Source: Flavobacterium hiemivividum (lineage in GTDB: Bacteria; Bacteroidota; Bacteroidia; Flavobacteriales; Flavobacteriaceae). Taken from it: DNA of 64,000 bases. Below the pieces are notes generated by a model. It was not told where the DNA came from and did not search any database. It saw only the letters and a program-made list of their open reading frames with translations. The stretch spans positions 186,001 to 250,000 of the forward strand of contig NZ_SMFO01000002.1 of assembly GCF_004349145.1 (NCBI RefSeq), in the 5' to 3' direction. A program made the translations under genes and the position numbers. Of this stretch, positions 52,936-62,650 are shown in pieces; position 1 is the first letter of the stretch; each line of letters opens with the position of its first letter.

Positions 52936-52943
52936 TAAATTTG
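52936..52943 (+). promoter_or_regulatory. -7 box of the VF530-family gene
   Basis: TAAATTTG, 4 nt before the ATG at 52948, which predicts a leaderless or nearly leaderless mRNA. It shares a 70-bp divergent intergenic region with the smpB box. Confidence 0.45.
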
Positions 52944-52947
52944 CACT

Positions 52948-53178
52948 ATGGAAAAGCAACAATCAAAAAATCCGCTTCACGGAATAACGCTAAAATCAAT
53001 CTTGGAAAAACTAGTAGATCATTACGGATTTGATACTTTGGGTGAGTTGGTGAAAATTAAATGTTTTAATGACAATCCAAGTGTAAAATCAAGCCTTACT
53101 TTTTTAAGAAAGACAGATTGGGCAAGGAAAGAAGTCGAAGAACTCTATATTCAATCTCTGTCTAAATTTGATAAATAG
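52948..53178 (+). CDS. VF530 family DNA-binding protein (DUF2132)
   Basis: A 76-residue basic protein. The whole length matches the VF530/DUF2132 family: [61 protein letters not shown]. The family has a helical structure and is thought to bind DNA, but its role is unknown. It is divergent from smpB and ends 2 bp before the convergent DUF3575 gene. Confidence 0.9.
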   Translation: MEKQQSKNPLHGITLKSILEKLVDHYGFDTLGELVKIKCFNDNPSVKSSLTFLRKTDWARKEVEELYIQSLSKFDK

Positions 53179-53180
53179 CG

Positions 53181-53732
53181 TTAATTTATTCGATACGAAA
53201 TCATAACTCCTCCTCTGTAAGGAATCCATTCACCGCTTTTATTGTAATTTGTAGCATTATCGTATCGTTCTCCGGTGCTTATAAGATAACCTTTGTAAAA
53301 GCCTTGATGAGAACCACCGCCTAAAAAGCAGTCCAGCATGAATTTATCATTTATTTTAGTTTGATAACCAATGGTACCGCCCACAAAATACCCCAAGCCA
53401 TGTTCAGAATAATCAGTGTTTAAATAATTCCATTTTTGGAATTTATACAGGCTAGCACCAATGTGAGCTCCAAGATAAAAACCATTGAATTTTTCTTTAA
53501 AATGATATCTATATTCTGGTGTAATAGTATAAAATTGTCTCGGTTTTCCATTAACTGATTTCCAAGGAGAACCCAAAATATCAAAGTGGAAAGTTGATTT
53601 TTCACCTATACTGGTTTCGATACCTACATTAGGAATAGATAACAAAGTGGTTAAAGCATTAACTTTAACGTAGGTCTGACTTTGTAATTGAAATGAAATT
53701 AAAAGAACAATAAAAAAAAGTAGTTTTTTCAT
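53181..53732 (-). CDS. DUF3575-like outer-membrane beta-barrel protein
   Basis: A 183-residue exported protein. The signal peptide runs to about residue 19 (QLQSQT). The mature part alternates polar and hydrophobic residues with aromatic belts (YTITPEYRYHFKEKFNGFYLGAHIGASLY, GYFVGGTIGYQTKINDKFMLDCFLGGG, PYRGGVMISYRIN), ending in an aromatic-rich last strand as outer-membrane barrels do. It fits the DUF3575 family, of unknown function. The ATG at 53732 starts the signal peptide. Confidence 0.8.
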   Translation of the reverse strand: MKKLLFFIVLLISFQLQSQTYVKVNALTTLLSIPNVGIETSIGEKSTFHFDILGSPWKSVNGKPRQFYTITPEYRYHFKEKFNGFYLGAHIGASLYKFQKWNYLNTDYSEHGLGYFVGGTIGYQTKINDKFMLDCFLGGGSHQGFYKGYLISTGERYDNATNYNKSGEWIPYRGGVMISYRIN

Positions 53733-53784
53733 AAGGTTAAATTGACTGAACAATGAATAGATTTACTATTTTCAGCATTAGTTG

Positions 53785-53792
53785 CAAATATA
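53785..53792 (-). promoter_or_regulatory. putative -7 box of the DUF3575-like gene
   Basis: Reads TATATTTG on the minus strand, 52 nt before the ATG. No well-spaced -33 TTG. Confidence 0.35.
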
Positions 53793-53850
53793 AAGTAAAA
53801 GCGCAAGAATATGTAATCTAAATATTATAAAAAATGAATTAATTAGTATG

Positions 53851-54402
53851 TTATAACTGATTTAATTTCGAATAAATTACACTATCCCAAAACCGGCCTT
53901 CAAAATATTCATTCTCTCTTAAATGGGCTTCTTTTATGAATCCATTTTTTTGCAAAACCTTCTCCGAAGCTAGATTATTTGGGTCAATAACTCCTTCAAC
54001 AGAGTGCAATTGCATTGTCTTAAAACCATAGTTCATTAATTCATTTACGGCCTCTGAAATGATTCCTTTTCCGCTAAAGTCAGGCAGAAGCATATAACCT
54101 ATTTCAGCACGATAATGTTCTGGTCTTATTCTGTAAAATCCGATTAGACCGATTAATTCCGAATCATTTTTAAGTGTTATAGCCCAGTTTATACCTTCGT
54201 TATTATCGATTTTATCATCTATCATTGCAATGTGTTCCAGAGCATCCTCAGTAGTTTTAAGCAAAGGTCTTGGAATGTATTTCATGGATTCAGGGCTTGA
54301 ACGTAATTCGAGAATAGCGCTTGCATCATTTTTATTAACACGTCTCAAAGACAGACGTTCAGTTTCTAGATTTGGAAATGGAGAGAAGTTTATAGTTAAC
54401 AT
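53851..54402 (-). CDS. GNAT family N-acetyltransferase (RimJ/RimL type)
   Basis: A 183-residue acetyl-CoA-dependent acyltransferase. Visible are the N-terminal LETERLSLRRVNKNDA strand typical of the RimJ/RimL group, GLIGFYRIRPEHYRAEIGYMLLPDFSGKGIISEAV, which contains the acetyl-CoA loop, and the closing ASEKVLQKNGF. The substrate is unknown; the group acetylates ribosomal protein N-termini or small molecules. It lies 12 bp downstream of the aldose-1-epimerase-like gene on the same strand. Confidence 0.92.
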   Translation of the reverse strand: MLTINFSPFPNLETERLSLRRVNKNDASAILELRSSPESMKYIPRPLLKTTEDALEHIAMIDDKIDNNEGINWAITLKNDSELIGLIGFYRIRPEHYRAEIGYMLLPDFSGKGIISEAVNELMNYGFKTMQLHSVEGVIDPNNLASEKVLQKNGFIKEAHLRENEYFEGRFWDSVIYSKLNQL

Positions 54403-54414
54403 TTATTTTGTGGC

Positions 54415-55266
54415 TTAAAGGATTTCGATACTAAATTCGGCATTAAAAGTCTGGTCTGGATCTAAGATTTGAATGCCTTCTTTGTCCATCATATTTCCAT
54501 TATTATCAATTGAATCAGAATATCCAAACCAAGGTTCAATACAAAGAAACGGCGCATTCATTTTTGTCCAAATTCCAAGATGTGGAAAAGAAGCATAATG
54601 AATTCGAAGGAATGGTGTTTGATTCTTCGAGATTGTTAAAAAGTGGGATTGCAATGTTTTAAAAATCAAAGCATCGTCCTTAAATAATTCATGTTTTAGC
54701 GGAACCAAATTATTGGTCTTAGCAAGTATTTTAGTTTCATTCGAAATCAAATCATTTTGCAAGAGGCTGTATTCTAAAACTTCGTCTTTTTCAAATTGTA
54801 AATTATAGTCTTCAAAATTGCCTGCTAGAGCAAAAGCTGGATGTGCTCCTAGCGAAAAAGGCATTTGTGTGTTGCTCTTGTTTAGGACCTTATAAGCAAT
54901 AGTCAAGCTATCGCCGTCAAGAGTATAAATGATCTGCAGCTCGAAATCAAATGGATATTTTTTTATGGTTTCTTCAGATGATTTTATTGTAAAAGTGGCG
55001 CTATTTTCATTTTTTTCGATTAATTCGAATACCATATCTCTGGCAAAACCATGTCGTGATAATTGATATTCTGCACCATTATATTGGTAGCTATTATTTT
55101 TTAAAGTTCCTACTATTGGAAATAAAACAGGAGAGTGTTTGCCCCAAAAATCAGCATTGCCTTCCCAGATATATTCGACATTTAGCTTACTTTTTAAAGA
55201 ACATAATTCTGCTCCAAGGTGTTTAATTGCTGCAGTTAAATTTGAATTTGTTATTGTTGTTATCAA
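54415..55266 (-). CDS. aldose 1-epimerase family protein
   Basis: A 283-residue protein of the galactose mutarotase-like superfamily (LacX/YeaD side rather than GalM). Visible are IKHLGAELCSLKS, the FPIVGTLKNNSYQYNGAEYQLSRHGFARD segment and the GAHPAFAL histidine motif, which are the sugar-site residues of the group. Translation seems to start at a TTG (55266), since no in-frame ATG lies upstream before a stop. A GNAT gene follows 12 bp downstream. Confidence 0.88.
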   Translation of the reverse strand: MITTITNSNLTAAIKHLGAELCSLKSKLNVEYIWEGNADFWGKHSPVLFPIVGTLKNNSYQYNGAEYQLSRHGFARDMVFELIEKNENSATFTIKSSEETIKKYPFDFELQIIYTLDGDSLTIAYKVLNKSNTQMPFSLGAHPAFALAGNFEDYNLQFEKDEVLEYSLLQNDLISNETKILAKTNNLVPLKHELFKDDALIFKTLQSHFLTISKNQTPFLRIHYASFPHLGIWTKMNAPFLCIEPWFGYSDSIDNNGNMMDKEGIQILDPDQTFNAEFSIEIL

Positions 55267-55437
55267 AATGAAAGCTGTATTTAGGATTAATTAATTAGGA
55301 TTGTAAAGATATTTCTTAATTTTCATAATTAATAAGGAAAACTACCATAAATAATTTCTTAATTTTTCATTAAAGGATCGAATTAACTATACCAGTACAA
55401 TTATTTTTACTTAATTTGCTTACAAACAACGAAAAAC

Positions 55438-57705
55438 ATGAAAAATATTAGGTTTAAAACCATGCTTCAAATGGTTTTATTATTGGGGATTACTTCCCTT
55501 TATGCGCAACAAGCTCCTGTAAATAAGGTAAGTACGTTAGAGTCAAATTACAATTACCATGATGCTTTTGCGCCATTTTTTTACACAAAGAATGGAACCA
55601 GTACAAGATCGGCAAGTGGTCAGCCAGGTGCAGAATATTGGCAAAACAGAGTCGATTATCAATTAACGGCAAAATTGAATGAGAATAACAACGAAATTAT
55701 AGGTACTGATTTAATTACCTATACTAACAATAGTCCTGATACGATGTCTTTTGTATGGATGAACTTAGACCAAAATCTATTTAAAGAAGATTCACGTGGT
55801 AATGCTGTTGTTCCATTAACGGGTAGTCGCAATGGAGGTCAAGGTGAGGTTTTTGACGGAGGTCATAAAATCAAATCGGTAAAAATTGTTAGTACTATCA
55901 AAGGGAAAACTACCGAAGTTGACGCTAAATATATGATTAGCGATACTAGAATGCAGGTTTTTCTTCCGCAGGTTTTGAAGGCAAAAGGCGGAGTCGTAAA
56001 AATTAAAATTGATTTCTCTTATATTTCTCCAATGGAAGGTTCAGACAGAACTGGAGTTTTGGAAACTAAAAACGGAAAAATTTTCACCATTGCACAGTGG
56101 TATCCGCGCATGTGTGTTTATGACGATGTAAGAGGTTGGAATACGCATCCTTATTTAGGAGCATCTGAATTTTATTTAGAATATGGTGATTTTGACATTA
56201 AGATTACTGCACCAGCAAATCACATTGTGGTTTCTTCAGGTGAGTTAGTGAATCCTGCAGCAGTTTATAGTACTGTTGAGCAAAATAGATTAGCTAAAGC
56301 GAAACTAAGTGACAATACGGTTGTAATTCGTACCGAAGAAGAAGTAACTGCATTAGCAAAAAACACTTCTACAGCTACTAAAACATGGCATTATAAATTT
56401 AAAAATGCTAGAGATTTATCTTGGGCTTCTTCAGCGGCATTTATTTTAGATGGTGCTAAAATTAACCTTCCAAGCGGAAAAAAATCATTAGCATTATCGG
56501 CTTATCCGGTTGAAAGTGCAGGTAACGAGGCTTGGGGACGTTCTAGTGAATATACTAAATATTCTATCGAACATTATTCTAAAAAATGGTTAGAATATCC
56601 TTATCCAGTAGCTACAAATGTGGCAGGAAATGAAGGTGGAATGGAATATCCAGGAATCGTTTTCTGTAGCTGGGAATCTAAAGGAGCTGATTTATGGGGA
56701 GTTACTGATCATGAATTTGGTCATATTTGGTTTCCAATGATTGTAGGTTCAAATGAGCGTTTATTTGGTTGGATGGATGAAGGTTTCAATACCTTTCTAA
56801 ATTCATTGAGTACAGCTGAATTTAATAATGGTGAGTACAAAGAGGAAGCGATGAATTTACATCAAAATGCGGAAATGTTTACAAGTCCACATTTAGAAGC
56901 GGTGATGAGTTCTCCTGATAATATGAAGGAAGCTAATATTGGTCTTTTACTGTATTATAAACCTAGTACAGGATTAACAATTTTGCGCGAGCAAATTTTA
57001 GGAAAAGAACGTTTTGATTTGGCTTTACGTACTTATATCGAACGTTGGGCTTATAAACACCCTACTCCAGATGATTTCTTTAGAACGATGGAGAATGTTG
57101 CAGGTGAAGATTTAAGTTGGTTTTGGCGAGGTTGGTTTCAGTACAACTGGCGTTTTGACCAAGGTATTAATGGAATCAAATATGTAAAAAATGATCCTAA
57201 ACAAGGAGTTATCATTACCGTTGAAAATTTCGAAAAAATGCCTATGCCTATAATCTTAGATGTAAAAACAAAAAGCGGTAAGGTCGAAAGAATAAAACTT
57301 CCTGTTGAGATTTGGCAAAAAAACAAGGAATGGTCGTTTAAGCATAATTCTACAGAGGAAATTGAAAGTATTACTTTAGATCCAGAGCATGTTTTCCCAG
57401 ATAGTAATTCAGAAAATAATGTGTGGACTTCTGATAAAGGTACTGTTGAAAAAGATTTAATTTTAGATGGTTACTTAGGTAGCTACTCGAATGCTCAAGC
57501 GCCAATAAAAATTGCATTTTCAGAGAAAAATGGTGTGCTAAATGTGCTGATTACTGATTATCCATCGTTTTCTGTAGAACCAATAGGGAAGAACCTATTT
57601 GAATCTAAAAGAGCAGGATTGAAATTCCAATTTAATGAGAGTCAAACTGGTTTTGAAATGATTATTGGTGACACTCAAAAAATACCGTTTACGAAAGATA
57701 AATAA
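55438..57705 (+). CDS. secreted M1 family metallopeptidase
   Basis: A 755-residue exported aminopeptidase-like protein with a signal peptide to about residue 22 (SLYAQQ). The zinc site is complete: HEFGH (425-429) with the third ligand Glu448 in WMDEGFNTF, spaced HExxH-X18-E as in M1. The exopeptidase motif is present as GGMEYPG, the family's GxMEN region. The N-terminal beta domain (about 60-300) and a C-terminal extension of about 100 residues (from 670) frame the catalytic part. No T9SS C-terminal sorting signal is apparent, so it is probably periplasmic or outer-membrane bound. Confidence 0.93.
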   Translation: MKNIRFKTMLQMVLLLGITSLYAQQAPVNKVSTLESNYNYHDAFAPFFYTKNGTSTRSASGQPGAEYWQNRVDYQLTAKLNENNNEIIGTDLITYTNNSPDTMSFVWMNLDQNLFKEDSRGNAVVPLTGSRNGGQGEVFDGGHKIKSVKIVSTIKGKTTEVDAKYMISDTRMQVFLPQVLKAKGGVVKIKIDFSYISPMEGSDRTGVLETKNGKIFTIAQWYPRMCVYDDVRGWNTHPYLGASEFYLEYGDFDIKITAPANHIVVSSGELVNPAAVYSTVEQNRLAKAKLSDNTVVIRTEEEVTALAKNTSTATKTWHYKFKNARDLSWASSAAFILDGAKINLPSGKKSLALSAYPVESAGNEAWGRSSEYTKYSIEHYSKKWLEYPYPVATNVAGNEGGMEYPGIVFCSWESKGADLWGVTDHEFGHIWFPMIVGSNERLFGWMDEGFNTFLNSLSTAEFNNGEYKEEAMNLHQNAEMFTSPHLEAVMSSPDNMKEANIGLLLYYKPSTGLTILREQILGKERFDLALRTYIERWAYKHPTPDDFFRTMENVAGEDLSWFWRGWFQYNWRFDQGINGIKYVKNDPKQGVIITVENFEKMPMPIILDVKTKSGKVERIKLPVEIWQKNKEWSFKHNSTEEIESITLDPEHVFPDSNSENNVWTSDKGTVEKDLILDGYLGSYSNAQAPIKIAFSEKNGVLNVLITDYPSFSVEPIGKNLFESKRAGLKFQFNESQTGFEMIIGDTQKIPFTKDK

Positions 57706-57730
57706 TATTTTATAAAACAATTACAAACGA

Positions 57731-57760
57731 AAAACACCAGCAATTTGCTGGTGTTTTTTT
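57731..57760 (+). terminator. intrinsic terminator between the M1 peptidase and agmatine deiminase genes
   Basis: AAAACACCAGCA pairs perfectly with TGCTGGTGTTTT over a 3-nt loop, with T and A tails on either side, so it can serve both convergent genes. Confidence 0.93.
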
Positions 57761-57780
57761 ATACAAAATATTTTGTTTTC

Positions 57781-58821
57781 TTATGCTGGAATCTGCTGAC
57801 TTAAGCAATGCAAGGTTCCGAACCCCCAGATTAAATCAATAGAACTGATTCCGATGATTTCTCTATCAGGAAAACAGTCAGCAAGGATGTTCAGCGCTAT
57901 ACGGTCATTAGGATCGTTAAAAGTAGGAACTAATAGGCATTTATTCAAAACTAGGAAGTTAGCGTAACTTGCCGGCAATCTTAAATCTTCAAAATCTACT
58001 CGATTTGGCATCGGTAATTCAACAATTTTAGGTGATTTACCATTTTCTAATTTAGCATTTTGCAAACGTTTCAAGTTGTCTTGCAAAGGAGCGTAGTTAG
58101 CATCTTTTGGATCTGATTCTACAATGGTTACAATCGTATCCGCATTGATAAAACGGCATAAATCATCGATATGTCCATGAGTATCATCGCCTTCAACACC
58201 ATCGCCTAACCAAATTACATTCGATACTCCTAGGTATTCCTTGAAAATTGCTTCGTAATCTGCTTTGGTAAAGTTTGGATTTCTCACCTGAATATCAGGA
58301 TGCATTAAGCATTCTTCTGAAGTCAACAAAGTACCGCGTCCATTACTGTCTATTGCTCCACCTTCTAGAATTACAGGTTTATCTTTGTACATCACCTGGG
58401 TAAGTGGCATATCTAGAAAATCAGCTACTCTAGCAGGGACATGTTTGTCTAACTGGAAATTTTTATATTTTGCCCAACCATTAAAATTAAAGTTTAGCGC
58501 TTCTCTTAGATCTCCATTTTTTACAACAATTGGCCCCGAATCACGCATCCAACTTCTATTTGTTTTTTGGATGATAAAGGAAACATTATCGAGATTTACT
58601 CTTGCCATTTCTAACATTTCGCTCACTTTACCTTTTAGTTTTTCATCAAAAACAACTAAAAAGACTGTTTCATATGTTGCAACTTTCTTAATAAACTCAA
58701 CAAATGCCCATTGAATCGCTTCGTATTTTCCAGGCCAGTCTTTTCCGTTATGAGGAAAACAAAGTAAAATGCCTTGTTGGTTTTCCCATTCGGCAGGGAA
58801 TCTTCTGTTATTTTCAGTCAT
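57781..58821 (-). CDS. aguA: agmatine deiminase
   Basis: Converts agmatine to N-carbamoylputrescine, the second step of the arginine-decarboxylase route to putrescine. The 346-residue guanidino-modifying enzyme has RSWMRDSGP, EGGAIDSNGRGTLLTSEECL, GDDTHGHIDDLCRF and the catalytic cysteine near the end, Cys339 in GTLHCLSQQ. The substrate assignment comes from these motifs and from the N-carbamoylputrescine amidase gene 1.8 kb away. A terminator follows 20 bp after its stop. Confidence 0.96.
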   Translation of the reverse strand: MTENNRRFPAEWENQQGILLCFPHNGKDWPGKYEAIQWAFVEFIKKVATYETVFLVVFDEKLKGKVSEMLEMARVNLDNVSFIIQKTNRSWMRDSGPIVVKNGDLREALNFNFNGWAKYKNFQLDKHVPARVADFLDMPLTQVMYKDKPVILEGGAIDSNGRGTLLTSEECLMHPDIQVRNPNFTKADYEAIFKEYLGVSNVIWLGDGVEGDDTHGHIDDLCRFINADTIVTIVESDPKDANYAPLQDNLKRLQNAKLENGKSPKIVELPMPNRVDFEDLRLPASYANFLVLNKCLLVPTFNDPNDRIALNILADCFPDREIIGISSIDLIWGFGTLHCLSQQIPA

Positions 58822-58843
58822 GATTTTTTTCGATTATAAAGGA

Positions 58844-58851
58844 CAAAGGTA
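58844..58851 (-). promoter_or_regulatory. putative -7 box of agmatine deiminase
   Basis: Reads TACCTTTG on the minus strand, 22 nt before the ATG. No correctly spaced -33 TTG. Confidence 0.42.
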
Positions 58852-58988
58852 AACATTAAGGAGCAATTTTTAAATTGTTTTTGAATGCTTGAAACCAAAT
58901 AAGAGGAGTCATTTTAATTTTTTTAAGCAGAGTAGTTTTGTTAATCATTCGATAATATTATTTTAATCTCGCTTCGATGCAATCTCTA

Positions 58989-58996
58989 TATTTTTG
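58989..58996 (+). promoter_or_regulatory. putative -7 box of the choice-of-anchor I gene
   Basis: TATTTTTG, 20 nt before the ATG at 59017. No -33 TTG is visible. Confidence 0.42.
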
Positions 58997-59016
58997 GAAA
59001 AACTAAAAATAGAATT

Positions 59017-60540
59017 ATGAAAAACTATGGATTAGCCTTATTTGCATCAATTTTTTTATTGACAGCTTGTGCAAATGAAAACACTAATGAGAATGAAATA
59101 CCGGAAGGAATGGTAAGTGAAAACCCTTCTAGTTTTAAAGAAATTGCTTCGATAACTATTGGAGGCGAAGGAGCAGCCGAAATAAGTGCTTACGACGAAG
59201 TTTCTAAGAAACTTTTTACGGTGAATAATAGTGATAATAATAAAATTGATGTGATTGACCTAGAGGATCCAACCAATCCAAAACGTATTGCAAGTATTAA
59301 TTTGTCAGTTTATAACGGAGCTTCAAACAGTGTGGCTACATACAATGGTAAACTTGCTGTAGCTTTAGAATCGACCATTGACAAACAAGCCAATGGCAAG
59401 GTGGTCGTTTTTAGTACTGCTGATTATAGCTTGATTAAAGAAATTACCGTGGGTGCTTTACCGGATATGGTTGTATTTTCGCCTGATGGCAAATTTATTG
59501 TGACAGCCAATGAAGGAGAACCGAATGCAGATTATACTATTGATCCCGATGGTTCGATTTCTATAATTGATGTCTCAAATAATTATGCGGTGACCACATT
59601 AAACTTTGCTGGTTTCGAAAGTCAATTGAGTACTTTAAAAGCAAAAGGATTTAGAATTTCTAAAATGGCTAAAAGTTTTACCGCCGATATTGAACCAGAA
59701 TACATTACTATTTCAGCCGACTCTAAAACGGCTTGGGTTACCTTACAAGAAAATAATGGGGTTGCCAAAGTGGATTTGACAAGTAAAACCATTTCGTCTC
59801 TTTTTGGCTTGGGATATAAAGATTTTAATTTGGCAGAAAACGGAATTGATATCAGCGATAAAGACGGAGCTGTTGTATTCAAGCCTTGGAAAGTAAAAGG
59901 GATGTTTATGCCAGATGCAATTGCGAGTTATACTGTAAACGGAACGCCTTATTTTGTTACGGCTAACGAAGGAGATGCTAGAGAATACGGTAGTTATGCT
60001 GATGTAAAAAGATTAGCTAAAATGACTTTTGATGCGACTGTTTTTCCTGATGCAACTACTTTTAAAGCAGATGCCATGATGGGGCGATTGAATTTGATTT
60101 CTACAGAAGGCGACACAGATAATGACGGTGATTTAGATGAGTTAATTAGTTTCGGAGCCCGTTCATTTACGATTTGGAATGGAAATTCAGGAAGTTTAGT
60201 TTTTGATAGTAAAAACGATTTAGACAAGCGTTCGAACGATTTTGGAACTTATGATGACGGCAGAAGTGACGATAAAGGTTCAGAGCCAGAATCAGTAGTA
60301 GTAGCCAAAATGGGAGATAAAAACATCCTATTTGTAGGATTAGAAAGAACCGATACGGTAATCATTTATGATATTACTAATCCATTGGCTCCAAAATACT
60401 TGCAAAGTATCAAAACAGGTGATGCCCCAGAGGGATTACTTTTCATTCCTGCTTCAAAAAGTCCAACGAAAAAAAGTTTGCTGATAGTAAGCAGCGAAGG
60501 GGATGGAACTGTTAAATTTTTTCAACCTGATTTGAATTAA
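59017..60540 (+). CDS. choice-of-anchor I family lipoprotein
   Basis: A 507-residue exported protein with a lipoprotein signal ending at Cys18 (LLTACANE). The mature part is a beta-propeller-like array of repeats of the YVTN/choice-of-anchor I kind: SAYDEVSKKLFTVNNSDNNKIDVIDL, GALPDMVVFSPDGKFIVTANEGEPN, ITISADSKTAWVTLQENNGVAKVDL, FVTANEGDAREYGSY and PEGLLFIPASKSP. Two such motifs carry the ANEGE/ANEGD acidic turns. Some relatives are called alkaline phosphatase-like, but no catalytic centre is evident. It is encoded opposite to and between the two agu genes. Confidence 0.85.
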   Translation: MKNYGLALFASIFLLTACANENTNENEIPEGMVSENPSSFKEIASITIGGEGAAEISAYDEVSKKLFTVNNSDNNKIDVIDLEDPTNPKRIASINLSVYNGASNSVATYNGKLAVALESTIDKQANGKVVVFSTADYSLIKEITVGALPDMVVFSPDGKFIVTANEGEPNADYTIDPDGSISIIDVSNNYAVTTLNFAGFESQLSTLKAKGFRISKMAKSFTADIEPEYITISADSKTAWVTLQENNGVAKVDLTSKTISSLFGLGYKDFNLAENGIDISDKDGAVVFKPWKVKGMFMPDAIASYTVNGTPYFVTANEGDAREYGSYADVKRLAKMTFDATVFPDATTFKADAMMGRLNLISTEGDTDNDGDLDELISFGARSFTIWNGNSGSLVFDSKNDLDKRSNDFGTYDDGRSDDKGSEPESVVVAKMGDKNILFVGLERTDTVIIYDITNPLAPKYLQSIKTGDAPEGLLFIPASKSPTKKSLLIVSSEGDGTVKFFQPDLN

Positions 60541-60567
60541 GAATTAAAATTATTGTTTCTACACAAA

Positions 60568-60592
60568 AAAAGCTACCAAATTGGTAGCTTTT
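60568..60592 (+). terminator. bidirectional terminator between the choice-of-anchor I gene and aguB
   Basis: AAAAGCTACC pairs perfectly with GGTAGCTTTT around 5 nt, flanked by A and T runs, between two convergent genes. Confidence 0.9.
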
Positions 60593-60613
60593 CTGCATTT
60601 ATATAAAATGAAA

Positions 60614-61501
60614 TTAGTCGATTGCTCTTTTAGTGATATCTCCAAAAGCGTCTATTCTTCTGTCTCTGAAAAACGGCCAGTTTTGACGTACATTTTCTTG
60701 TAAATCTAAATCAACTTCGGCAATTAATATTTCTTCTTTATCGTGTGAGGCTTGCGCCAAAATTTCACCTTGTGGTCCTGCAATGAACGAAGCGCCCCAA
60801 AACTGGATTCCGTCCGTATCTGGTAGGTATTTTTCTAAACCTATTCTGTTAGCTGCCGCTACATATACACCGTTTGCTACCGCATGTCCTTTCATAACAT
60901 TCATCCAGGCACCGTATTGATTTTCGCCAAATTGCTCTTTCTCTCCCGGATGCCATCCTATTGCTGTAGGGTAAAACAAAACTTCTGAACCACCTAAGGC
61001 AGTCAATCGAGCAGCTTCAGGATACCATTGATCCCAACAAATTAAAGTTCCAATTTTTCCTTTTTTTGTTGGTATCGTTTTGAAACCTAAATCACCAGGA
61101 GTAAAATAGAATTTCTCATAAAAATGAGGGTCATCTGGAATGTGCATTTTACGGTATAATCCCGCTTCTGAACCATCAGTATCAATTATATAAGCGCTGT
61201 TATGGTAAATACCAGCCATTCTTTTTTCGAAAAATGGAACAATGATTACCACGCCTAATTCTTTTGCCAAAGCACTAAAAGCGATAAACGAAGTACTGTA
61301 AAGCGGTTCGGCAATTTCGAAATTGGCTACATCTTCACTCTGACAGAAATAGTGACTGCTATATAATTCAGGAATCGAAATAACCTCAGCACCTTGACCT
61401 GCAGCATCACGTACCCAACTCAAACACTTTTTTAGGTTGTTTTCGGCAACATCGTTCAGGTTTAGTTGAATAACTGCAATTTTATATTTTTTCTTTGACA
61501 T
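60614..61501 (-). CDS. aguB: N-carbamoylputrescine amidase
   Basis: Hydrolyses N-carbamoylputrescine to putrescine, CO2 and ammonia, completing the pathway begun by agmatine deiminase. The 295-residue nitrilase-superfamily protein has the Glu-Lys-Cys triad: Glu45 (SIPELYSSHYF), Lys118 (YRKMHIPDDP) and Cys155 (TLICWDQWYPEAARL). ENVRQNWPFFRDRRIDAF at the C-terminus matches the family. The ATG at 61501 starts the conserved part. Together with aguA it makes a split putrescine locus; the arginine decarboxylase is not in the window. Confidence 0.95.
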   Translation of the reverse strand: MSKKKYKIAVIQLNLNDVAENNLKKCLSWVRDAAGQGAEVISIPELYSSHYFCQSEDVANFEIAEPLYSTSFIAFSALAKELGVVIIVPFFEKRMAGIYHNSAYIIDTDGSEAGLYRKMHIPDDPHFYEKFYFTPGDLGFKTIPTKKGKIGTLICWDQWYPEAARLTALGGSEVLFYPTAIGWHPGEKEQFGENQYGAWMNVMKGHAVANGVYVAAANRIGLEKYLPDTDGIQFWGASFIAGPQGEILAQASHDKEEILIAEVDLDLQENVRQNWPFFRDRRIDAFGDITKRAID

Positions 61502-61519
61502 AGTCTTATTTTTAGATTG

Positions 61520-61527
61520 CAAAAATA
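61520..61527 (-). promoter_or_regulatory. putative -7 box of aguB
   Basis: Reads TATTTTTG on the minus strand, 18 nt before the ATG at 61501. No -33 TTG is visible. Confidence 0.42.
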
Positions 61528-61684
61528 GTGAATTTTATAAAGAGTAGAAAATCATAAAATTGAAAAAAAGAGCAATAAAAAGTATGGTGCTAAAAAGACG
61601 TTAAAGAGATTGCAATAGGAAACGATAATACATTGTATAAGGTTATAAAATCAGATCTAAATTCGAAATAAGAAAAAAAGGAAC

Positions 61685-61692
61685 TATTTTTG
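61685..61692 (+). promoter_or_regulatory. putative -7 box of the LolA-like gene
   Basis: TATTTTTG, 28 nt before the ATG at 61721. No -33 TTG. Confidence 0.38.
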
Positions 61693-61720
61693 TTGCTTAG
61701 AATCAATCAAATACATTTTT

Positions 61721-62440
61721 ATGAAAAATATTTTTAAAGCTACTCTAATTCTTTTCACATTGCTTTTTAGCTGCACTTCATTATTAGCACAGTCAAAAGA
61801 CAAAAAAGCTAATGCGATTGTCAAAGAAATGCTAACTGCAATGGGTGGAATGAAAAATTACAATTCAACCCAGTTTATTCAATGGGATTTTGTGAATAGA
61901 AAACTCTCTTGGAATAAATGGACCGGAGATGTTCGCGTCGAAAATCCATCAGCAAAACAAGTAATTTTAGTAAATATAAATACTTTAAAGGGCAAAGTAT
62001 ATGAAAATGGAGTACTAGTAAATGATCAGGCTAAAGCCAAAGAGCTACTTGAAAAAGGGAAAAACTGGTGGATTAATGATTCTTATTGGTTAGTAATGCC
62101 ATGGAAATTACAAGATCCTGGTGTAAGTCTAAAATATGTTAAAACAGAGAAGTTACCTAATGGTAAAACCGCCGATATATTGCAACTTACCTTCAGTGCT
62201 GTTGGTGTAACTCCCGAAAATAAATATTGGTTGTTTGTAGGTAAAGAAGATCACCTGATAAAGCAATGGGCTTACTATAAAAACTTTAATGATGCTGAGC
62301 CTAAGTTTTTGAAGCCTTGGAGCAACTATCAAAAAGTGGGTAATATTTTGCTTTCTTTCGATAGACCAAATGAAGAGGTGGGACCAAAAAACGTAGTCGT
62401 TAAAACTAATTTAGATTCCTCTATTTTTACAGAGCTATAA
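61721..62440 (+). CDS. LolA/LppX-like exported protein
   Basis: A 239-residue exported protein with a signal peptide ending near LLAQS (residue 24); a cysteine at 18 makes a lipoprotein possible but the lipobox is poor. The mature part looks like the half-barrel LolA/LppX fold: an opening helix AIVKEMLTAMGGMKNYNSTQFIQWDF and later strands such as KGKVYENG, WWINDSYWLVMPWKLQDPG and YWLFVGKEDHLIKQWAYY. Such folds carry lipids or hydrophobic ligands across the periplasm. The similarity is structural in flavour, so the name is tentative. A terminator follows. Confidence 0.72.
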   Translation: MKNIFKATLILFTLLFSCTSLLAQSKDKKANAIVKEMLTAMGGMKNYNSTQFIQWDFVNRKLSWNKWTGDVRVENPSAKQVILVNINTLKGKVYENGVLVNDQAKAKELLEKGKNWWINDSYWLVMPWKLQDPGVSLKYVKTEKLPNGKTADILQLTFSAVGVTPENKYWLFVGKEDHLIKQWAYYKNFNDAEPKFLKPWSNYQKVGNILLSFDRPNEEVGPKNVVVKTNLDSSIFTEL

Positions 62441-62460
62441 AAAGTAAATATTTTCATTTC

Positions 62461-62500
62461 GCAATAAAAAACCAGTCTAAATTGACTGTTTTTTTATTGT
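62461..62500 (+). terminator. intrinsic terminator of the LolA-like gene
   Basis: CAATAAAAAA.CAGTC pairs with GACTG.TTTTTTATTG around a short AT loop, 22 bp after the stop. The arms are A- and T-rich, so it can act in both directions. Confidence 0.8.
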
Positions 62501-62650
62501 GAAATATCCGAATCTTGAGTTATTTTTAAAAGTAAGGTTTAGTGTTTTCGGGTTGTAATTTAGGCGAGCAAATCAAATATTCTACTTCAACTCACAATTA
62601 TCCGGCTTTGATAGTTAAAAACTGGAAAGTCAAGAAACATCGTTTAGGGT

